From contig NC_009655.1 of assembly GCF_000017245.1 (NCBI RefSeq), positions 992,001-1,056,000 of the forward strand: a stretch of DNA of 64,000 nt. Reading direction: 5' to 3'. Position 1 is the first letter of the stretch. The number at the start of each line of letters is the position of its first letter. The position numbers were made by a program, and so were the translations under genes. This DNA comes from Actinobacillus succinogenes 130Z. Lineage in GTDB: Bacteria; Pseudomonadota; Gammaproteobacteria; Enterobacterales; Pasteurellaceae. The notes under the pieces are model-generated. The model was not told the origin of the DNA and did not search any database. It saw only the letters and a list, made by a program, of their open reading frames with translations. Shown here piece after piece: positions 58,128-64,000 of the stretch.

Positions 58128-60380
58128 TTAATCCCGGTTAGGTTCGATCACCTCAATTTTTACACCGCTGTGTAAACCGCGCGGCAATTTAGAACCCCGC
58201 CGTCCGCGTTCGGCACGGAATTTTTGTAAATCTTCCGGTTTTAAAGTGATTTTGCGTTTTCCGGAATGGAAAACTAAACTGGCATTTTCACTAATGAGTA
58301 ATAATTTCACCACAAAATCCGACCGCACTTTGGCATCGGCAGCCGGAATACCGATGATTTTATTACCTTTTCCTTTAGACAGCGAAGGCAGCTCCTGTAC
58401 CGGGAACATCAGCATTCTCCCCGCGTGGGTTAACGCCAGCAAAAGTGCGGTCGAATTTTTAATGATTTTCGGCGGTAGCACTTTAGCGTTTTCCGGCAAG
58501 GTTAGCACGGCTTTTCCCGCTTTGTTACGGGCGATTAAATCTTCAAATTGACAGATAAAACCATAGCCTGCATCGGATGCCATCAATAAAGGCTGATTTT
58601 CATTTTCGATCAAAACCTGTTCCATTGAAGCGCCCGCAGGCAGATTTAATTTACCGGTCAACGGTTCGCCTTGCGAACGGGCGGACGGAAGACTGAGCGG
58701 ATCCACGGCATAACTGCGCCCGCTGCTGTCAATGAATACCGCCGGCTGATTGCTTTTGCCGTAAGCGTGAGCGAGATATTTGTCGCCGGCTTTATAATTC
58801 AAGTTCTGGACGTCAATATCATGTCCTTTAGCGCAACGCACCCATCCCATTTCCGATAAAATGACGGTGACGGGTTCTGCCGGCATCATTTCCGTTTCGG
58901 AAATGGCCTTAGCTTCTTCACGTTCGACTAACGGAGAACGGCGCGTACTGGCATAGGTTTTGGCATCTTGCTGAATTTCTTTTTTTATCAAAGTGTTAAG
59001 CCGACGTTCTGAGCTCAGAATCTGTTCTAAATGTTGGCGTTCTTCTTCAAGCCGGGCTTTTTCCGCTTTTAATTCCGTTTCTTCCAGTTTTGCTAAATGA
59101 CGTAAGCGCAGATTTAAAATCGCTTCCGCTTGTTCGTCGCTTAACTTGAATCGCGCCATTAATACTGTTTTCGGTTCGTCTTCGTGACGGATGATGTCGA
59201 TGACTTCATCAATATTCAGAAATGCAATCAGCAAACCGTCTAAAATATGCAAGCGGGATAATACCTTATCCAAACGGTGGCGCAAACGGCGGGTGACGGT
59301 GGCGCGGCGGAATTGCAACCATTCCGTGAGAATTTGCACTAAGTTCTTCACCGCCGGTTTGTGATCCAGCCCGATCATATTCATATTAACGCGATAACTG
59401 CGTTCCAAATCCGTCGTGGCGAACAGGTGATTCATTAATGCATCAACGTCCACGCGGTTCGAACGGGGCACAATGACTAAACGTACCGGATTTTCCTGAT
59501 CCGCCTCATCCCGTATGTCTTCTACCATCGGCAGTTTTTTCGCATTCATCTGATCGGCGATTTGTTGTTGAATTTTGCTTGGCGAAGATTGATGCGGCAC
59601 GGCGGTAATAACGATTTCGCCGTCTTCTTTTTTCCAGACGGCACGCATTTTAACGGAGCCGCGACCTTGTTCGTATAGTTTTCGAATGTCGCTTTTCGGC
59701 GTGATAATTTCCGCTTCGGTCGGGAAGTCCGGTCCTTGTACGACCGTGAGCAAATCATCTAATGTGGTGTGCGGATTGTCTAATAACATCACGGCGGCAT
59801 CGGCGATTTCATTCAGATTGTGCGGCGGAATATCCGTTGCCATGCCCACGGCGATACCGGTGGTACCGTTTAATAGGATATGAGGCAGGCGTGCCGGCAG
59901 GTACTGCGGTTCGGCAATCGTACCGTCAAAGTTCGGTTGATAATCCACCGTGCCTTGTCCCAGTTCACTTAATAGCATTTCGGAAATTTTTGCCAAGCGG
60001 GATTCGGTGTAACGCATGGCGGCGAAAGATTTCGGATCGTCCGGCGCTCCCCAGTTTCCTTGTCCGTCCACCAGCGGATAACGGTAGGAGAAAGGCTGAG
60101 CCATAAGCACCATGGCTTCATAACAGGCGGAATCGCCGTGCGGGTGGAATTTACCTAATACATCCCCCACGGTACGAGCCGATTTTTTGTACTTCGCAGC
60201 GGCGTTTAAACCCAATTCGGACATGGCGTAAATAATCCGCCGCTGTACGGGTTTCAAGCCGTCGCCGATAAAGGGTAGCGCACGATCCATAATGACGTAC
60301 ATGGAATAATTCAGATAGGCACTTTCGGTGAAAGTGCGCAACGGCATTTGTTCGATGCCTTCATAGTTGATGTTGGTCAT
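58128..60380 (-). CDS. parC: Topoisomerase IV subunit A
   Basis: 750 residues (E. coli 752). The catalytic tyrosine is Tyr124 in AAMRYTESRL. The quinolone-determining stretch HGDSACYE has Ser84 and Glu88, equal to the drug-sensitive Ser80/Glu84 of E. coli. A coiled-coil region and a C-terminal beta-propeller follow. With ParE it separates linked daughter chromosomes. It is the last gene of the minus-strand run parE-aniA-parC, with 400 bases of structured DNA ahead of it. Confidence 0.97.
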   Translation of the reverse strand: MTNINYEGIEQMPLRTFTESAYLNYSMYVIMDRALPFIGDGLKPVQRRIIYAMSELGLNAAAKYKKSARTVGDVLGKFHPHGDSACYEAMVLMAQPFSYRYPLVDGQGNWGAPDDPKSFAAMRYTESRLAKISEMLLSELGQGTVDYQPNFDGTIAEPQYLPARLPHILLNGTTGIAVGMATDIPPHNLNEIADAAVMLLDNPHTTLDDLLTVVQGPDFPTEAEIITPKSDIRKLYEQGRGSVKMRAVWKKEDGEIVITAVPHQSSPSKIQQQIADQMNAKKLPMVEDIRDEADQENPVRLVIVPRSNRVDVDALMNHLFATTDLERSYRVNMNMIGLDHKPAVKNLVQILTEWLQFRRATVTRRLRHRLDKVLSRLHILDGLLIAFLNIDEVIDIIRHEDEPKTVLMARFKLSDEQAEAILNLRLRHLAKLEETELKAEKARLEEERQHLEQILSSERRLNTLIKKEIQQDAKTYASTRRSPLVEREEAKAISETEMMPAEPVTVILSEMGWVRCAKGHDIDVQNLNYKAGDKYLAHAYGKSNQPAVFIDSSGRSYAVDPLSLPSARSQGEPLTGKLNLPAGASMEQVLIENENQPLLMASDAGYGFICQFEDLIARNKAGKAVLTLPENAKVLPPKIIKNSTALLLALTHAGRMLMFPVQELPSLSKGKGNKIIGIPAADAKVRSDFVVKLLLISENASLVFHSGKRKITLKPEDLQKFRAERGRRGSKLPRGLHSGVKIEVIEPNRD

Positions 60381-60450
60381 TTTTATTTCCGTTATATGCG
60401 GATTACTTATTAATTGTTTGGTTATTTATATCGAATTTCGCCGATGGCGA

Positions 60451-60612
60451 CCTACTTTTCTTTGCCCGAGCAAAGCAAAGTAGGCAAAAGAAATACGCCC
60501 CGATTTTGCCGCTATTTCCTTTTTTAGTTTTGATTTTTTTCACGCTAAATTCCTAAACTCGCTTCGCTCAAACAACGAAATTTAGCTAAAAATCAATTCT
60601 AAAAAAGGGCGT
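60451..60612. repeat. composite nested palindromic element between aniA and parC
   Basis: First hairpin: CCTACTTTTCTTTG (60451-60464) with CAAAGCAAAGTAGG (60471-60484), one mismatch. Then a nested fold: ACGCCC (60495-60500)/GGGCGT (60607-60612), a 20-bp arm at 60519-60538 with 60588-60607 (two mismatches), and GCTAAATT (60544-60551)/AATTTAGC (60579-60586). It looks like a dispersed intergenic repeat or a structured RNA. The rest of the 60381-60781 gap holds one uptake sequence near 60662. Confidence 0.7.
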
Positions 60613-60781
60613 TAAAGACAGGGGAATCTTTAAATCATTTATTAAAACGTTTAAATTTTTGACCGCACTTTTTCGTTATAATTAATCAAATTTTCCATCA
60701 GAGATGCCTGAGCGACTTAAAATTTTGTAGAAAATATTAATTAAGCGAAGAACGGCATCGAAATCAAGACGTGTTTTTCGG

Positions 60782-61894
60782 TTATTTCATATGAAAATTC
60801 ACGTCTACATCAGCCTCGGGATTTCGTTTGTTGTAAATTTCATCTTTAATTTTGCCGCTGAAAACTTCCGGATTTTCTTTACCTTCTACCACTAACATGC
60901 CTTTTGCGCCTTTTTCCGTGCGGTTAATGCTGTGGTCGAGGAAGGTGTATTGCCCCGGCACGTTAATTTGGAATTCAAGGATTGTAGCGCCGCCGGCAGG
61001 GATTAACGTAGTTTGGACATGATGATTTTTCAAATCGCCGCCTTCCACATAGACCGTGTCGAAGGTTTTACCCATTAAATGGAACGAGGAGATTTTATTC
61101 GGCCCCGCGTTGCCCATAAAGAAACGGATTTTTTCGCCGGTTTTGGCTTTCAGCACATTATCGCCCATCAGCGAGTTGATGTGTCCGTTAAATACGACGT
61201 AATCCGGCAATTCGTAGCCGGCCTTTTCCATGCTGGTAACTTGCAGGCCTTTTTCGCCGAAACCGCCGCGGGTATAGAATTCGTTTTGTACGATATAAAA
61301 TTCTTTATCCGCCGGCGACAAGCCTTCTTTCGGTTCCACTAACAATAAACCGAACATGCCTTTCCCTATATGGGTCGCCGGGCCGGGAAAGGCGCCGCAA
61401 TGGTAAAGATATAACCCCGGATTCAATGCTTTAAAGGCAAAAGTGGTGGTATGACCCGGTTGAGTATTGCTGATTAACGACGTGCCTTCCGGCGCGGCGA
61501 CGGCATGGAAATCCAAGCTGTGCGCCAGTTTCGAGTTCACCGGATTAGAGAGTTGCACTTCTACCATGTCGCCCTCTCGTACGCGGATAAAGGGTGCGGG
61601 TGTTGCGCCGTTGAATGTCCAGTACTTGAATTGTACACCGTCCATAATTTCCATCACTTTTTCCAGCGCTTCTAATTTTACCACTACACGGGCGGGCGCT
61701 TTGCGGGTGATGGGTTTAGGCACATTAGGCGCGAAAGTGAGTTCGGCTTCTATAACGGGCAAATCCGCTGTTGCCGAATCACCGAAAAGTGCGGTCGGTT
61801 TTTCGATTGTTTTTTCGCTTTGATCATTTGCCTGCGACGAGGCGGAAACCATGAAAAGAGAAGCGAGCAAAACGGTTAATAATGTGTTTTTCAT
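60782..61894 (-). CDS. aniA: Copper-containing nitrite reductase, AniA/NirK type
   Basis: 370 residues with a signal peptide (likely cut after SSQA), not a lipoprotein as in Neisseria. Two cupredoxin domains. Type 1 copper ligands: His125, Cys166, His175 and Met180. Type 2 ligands: His130, His165 and His321. The catalytic pair is Asp128 and His272. All are present, so nitrite to NO reduction in the periplasm is expected. GGAG lies before ATG 61894. It sits between parE (38 bases upstream) and parC with no FNR box in the gap. That is odd for an anaerobic respiration gene and suggests insertion by transfer. Confidence 0.94.
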   Translation of the reverse strand: MKNTLLTVLLASLFMVSASSQANDQSEKTIEKPTALFGDSATADLPVIEAELTFAPNVPKPITRKAPARVVVKLEALEKVMEIMDGVQFKYWTFNGATPAPFIRVREGDMVEVQLSNPVNSKLAHSLDFHAVAAPEGTSLISNTQPGHTTTFAFKALNPGLYLYHCGAFPGPATHIGKGMFGLLLVEPKEGLSPADKEFYIVQNEFYTRGGFGEKGLQVTSMEKAGYELPDYVVFNGHINSLMGDNVLKAKTGEKIRFFMGNAGPNKISSFHLMGKTFDTVYVEGGDLKNHHVQTTLIPAGGATILEFQINVPGQYTFLDHSINRTEKGAKGMLVVEGKENPEVFSGKIKDEIYNKRNPEADVDVNFHMK

Positions 61895-61932
61895 AAGCAC
61901 TCCGTAATTCTGTCGGATGGAACGGCGCCGGC

Positions 61933-63858
61933 TTAAACCTCTAAATCAGCCTGATCACCTTTGGTTTGCAGCCAGTTTTTACGGTCTTCCGCCCGTTTTT
62001 TGTTGAGCAGCATATCCATTAATTCGATAGTCTCATTTTGTTGGGAATTTTTGACCGCACTTTCCGTCGCTATCGGTTCTTCATAAGTTAATTGCACTAA
62101 TCGGCGGGTGCTGGGTTCCATGGTGGTTTCCCGTAACTGACTCGGATTCATTTCCCCCAGTCCTTTGAAACGCTGTACATTCGGCTTGCCTCTTTTGCCG
62201 CTTAAGCGATCGAGTACCGCATCTTTTTCGTTTTCGTCCAAGGCATAATACACTTCTTTGCCTAAATCGATGCGATAAAGGGGCGGCATAGCCACATAAA
62301 CGTGTCCGTCTTCAACCAGTTTAGGGAAATGGCGCAGGAATAACGCGCATAACAAGGTGGCGATGTGTAAACCGTCGCTGTCGGCATCCGCTAAAATGCA
62401 GACTTTGCCGTAACGTAACTGGCTGAGATCGTCACTGTCGGGATCAATCCCCAAGGCAACGGCGATATTGTGCACTTCTTCGGAACCTAAAACCTGTTCG
62501 GAAGACACTTCCCAAGTATTCAGAATTTTTCCCCGTAACGGTAAAATCGCCTGATATTCGCGATCGCGCGCCTGTTTCGCCGAGCCGCCCGCAGAATCAC
62601 CTTCCACTAAAAACAGTTCCGTGCGTTCCAAATCCTGTTGCGAGCAGTCTGCAAGTTTACCGGGCAATGCCGGACCGGAGGTGAGTTTTTTGCGCACGAC
62701 TTTTTTGGCGGCACGTAAACGGCGTTGAGCGGAATTAATCGTCATTTCCGCCAGTAATTTCGCCGGCTCCATATTGTTATTCAACCATAAGCTGAAAGCG
62801 TCTTTTACTACACCGCCGACAAATACTGCGCTTTCCCGTGAAGACAAGCGTTCTTTGGTTTGACCGGCAAACTGGGCGTCATGCATTTTCAGCGAAAGCA
62901 CGTAAGCGCAACGATCCCACAAATCGTCGGCGGTTAATTTCACCCCTTTCGGCAGTAAATTGTGGAACTCGCAGAATTCCGCCATGGCGTCGATCAAGCC
63001 TTTACGCAAGCCGTTAACATGGGTACCGCCTTGAATGGTCGGAATCAGATTGACGTAACTTTCCGTCGTCAGCTCGCCGCCTTCGGGTAACCAGAATAAC
63101 GCCCATTCCACCGCTTCGCCGGAACCTTTGAATTCGCCTACGAACGGTGTTTCCGGCACAGTGACGAATTCAGCCGCCGTTTCCGACAAATAATCGGAGA
63201 GTCCGTCTTGGTAGCACCAACTTTCTTCCGTATTGTTGACCTGATCGGTAAATTTAATTTCTAACCCCGAACACAGTACCGCTTTAGCCCGTAATAAATG
63301 GCGCAAGCGGCTGACGGAAAATTTGTCGCTGTCGAAATATTTCGGATTGGGTTTGAAGTGTAACGACGTTCCCGTATTACGGCGTCCGCAGGTACCGACC
63401 ACTTCGAGTTCTTCCACTTTTTCACCGTCGGCAAAGGCAATGTGATAAACCTGGCCGCCACGGCGTACGGTGACATCCACCCGTTCGGAGAGCGCATTTA
63501 CCACGGAAACGCCGACGCCGTGTAAACCGCCGGCGAATTCGTAATTGGCATTGGAAAATTTACCGCCTGCATGCAGTTTGGTCATAATTACTTCGACACC
63601 GGAGATTTTTTCCGTCGGATGAATATCCACCGGCATACCGCGTCCGTTATCGGTGACTTCAAGGGATTGATCGCTATGCAAAACCACTTCGATTTTTGAC
63701 GCAAATCCGGCCAACGCTTCGTCCACACTGTTATCAATGACTTCCTGGCCCAAATGGTTCGGGCGTGTGGTATCGGTATACATGCCGGGACGAATTTGCA
63801 CGGGCTCCAAGCCTTTCAGCACCGTAATATTAATAGAATCGTAATCGTTTACTGTCAT
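61933..63858 (-). CDS. parE: Topoisomerase IV subunit B
   Basis: 641 residues (E. coli 630). It has a GHKL ATPase domain (DNSVDEALAG, DNGRGMPVDIHP, GLHGVGVSVVNALS) and a TOPRIM domain with EGDSAGGSAKQARDREYQ and the acidic DADSDG. With ParC it forms topoisomerase IV. It is first of the run parE-aniA-parC. The upstream 70 bases hold one uptake sequence and then an inverted uptake pair shared with the neighbouring gene. Confidence 0.97.
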   Translation of the reverse strand: MTVNDYDSINITVLKGLEPVQIRPGMYTDTTRPNHLGQEVIDNSVDEALAGFASKIEVVLHSDQSLEVTDNGRGMPVDIHPTEKISGVEVIMTKLHAGGKFSNANYEFAGGLHGVGVSVVNALSERVDVTVRRGGQVYHIAFADGEKVEELEVVGTCGRRNTGTSLHFKPNPKYFDSDKFSVSRLRHLLRAKAVLCSGLEIKFTDQVNNTEESWCYQDGLSDYLSETAAEFVTVPETPFVGEFKGSGEAVEWALFWLPEGGELTTESYVNLIPTIQGGTHVNGLRKGLIDAMAEFCEFHNLLPKGVKLTADDLWDRCAYVLSLKMHDAQFAGQTKERLSSRESAVFVGGVVKDAFSLWLNNNMEPAKLLAEMTINSAQRRLRAAKKVVRKKLTSGPALPGKLADCSQQDLERTELFLVEGDSAGGSAKQARDREYQAILPLRGKILNTWEVSSEQVLGSEEVHNIAVALGIDPDSDDLSQLRYGKVCILADADSDGLHIATLLCALFLRHFPKLVEDGHVYVAMPPLYRIDLGKEVYYALDENEKDAVLDRLSGKRGKPNVQRFKGLGEMNPSQLRETTMEPSTRRLVQLTYEEPIATESAVKNSQQNETIELMDMLLNKKRAEDRKNWLQTKGDQADLEV

Positions 63859-63930
63859 AATAATTGCTTAAAGTGCGGTGAGATTCCACCGAGTTTTTTT
63901 GAATAGAAAAATCGTGGGGGAGTATAGCAA

Positions 63931-63957
63931 AAAGTGCGGTCAAAATCGACCGCACTT
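63931..63957. terminator. inverted uptake-sequence pair upstream of parE
   Basis: AAAGTGCGGTC (63931-63941) and GACCGCACTTT (63947-63957) form a perfect 11-bp stem with a 5-base loop. It probably ends the minus-strand gene entering at the right edge. Confidence 0.75.
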
Positions 63958-63966
63958 TAAGGTAGC

Positions 63967-64000
63967 TTACTTCGCAATCCGTTTATATTTCATACGATGC
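63967..64000 (-). CDS. 3' end of a gene entering from the right edge
   Basis: Only the last codons are in the window; the C-terminus reads HRMKYKRIAK followed by TAA (63967-63969). It is too short to identify. The placement before an uptake-sequence terminator and the clean stop support a real gene end, but the frame could be chance. Confidence 0.4.
   Translation of the reverse strand, partial: HRMKYKRIAK

Overview
This 64 kb window is a chromosomal segment of a gammaproteobacterium of the family Pasteurellaceae. The clearest sign is the Haemophilus-type DNA uptake sequence (9-mer AAGTGCGGT and its complement ACCGCACTT). It occurs dozens of times, both inside genes and as inverted pairs that form terminators. 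Gene neighbourhoods (lptCAB-ptsN-rapZ, fur-fldA-ybfE-ybfF-seqA, aroC-mepA-lpxM) resemble H. influenzae and E. coli. The extra sugar systems (mannose PTS, beta-glucoside PTS) and a copper nitrite reductase suggest a host- or rumen-associated, facultatively anaerobic sugar fermenter. The species assignment is inference.

Layout: 1-2 kb holds the aroA 3' end and lysC. 2-5.3 kb is the LPS-transport operon lptC-lptA-lptB with ptsN and rapZ. 5.5-8.4 kb holds proA, tRNA-fMet, holD and rsmC. 8.5-13 kb is a minus-strand sugar block: manA, a YobD-like gene and manXYZ with a near-consensus CRP site. 13.1-15.3 kb holds small lipoproteins and a purine permease. 15.6-21.7 kb is the pyruvate dehydrogenase operon aceE-aceF-lpdA. 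21.8-24.6 kb holds mepS, an SOS-boxed UmuD-like gene and sstT. 24.6-32 kb holds modF, qmcA, nfeD-like, a flavodoxin-fold reductase, pepA, lptFG and tRNA-Leu. 32.3-36.8 kb holds a chalcone-isomerase-like exported protein, fumC, ycjF and tyrR. 36.8-39.7 kb is fur, fldA, a frameshifted ybfE, ybfF and seqA. 39.7-51 kb holds menE, an MscK-like channel, aroC, mepA, a TSUP permease, lpxM, apt and dnaX. 51-57.2 kb is an aryl-beta-glucoside island (bglG, bglA, HAD phosphatase, bglF). 57.3-63.9 kb holds a YwiC-like gene and parC-aniA-parE.

The bgl island stands out. It has no Haemophilus-type uptake sequence but carries the Actinobacillus pleuropneumoniae-type one (ACAAGCGGT), which points to transfer from the other Pasteurellaceae uptake clade. 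Its two transcription units are preceded by near-duplicate leaders. Each has a CRP site about 60 bp upstream of the predicted start, a promoter, a RAT antiterminator element and an overlapping terminator, which is the layout expected for control by the BglG protein encoded at the end of the cluster.

Other points of interest: a UmuD-like protein that has lost its protease residues but sits behind a perfect LexA box; a PtsN whose phosphorylatable histidine is arginine, in an operon missing rpoN, hpf and npr; a nitrite reductase inserted between parE and parC; a one-base frameshift in ybfE; and a nested palindromic element upstream of parC.
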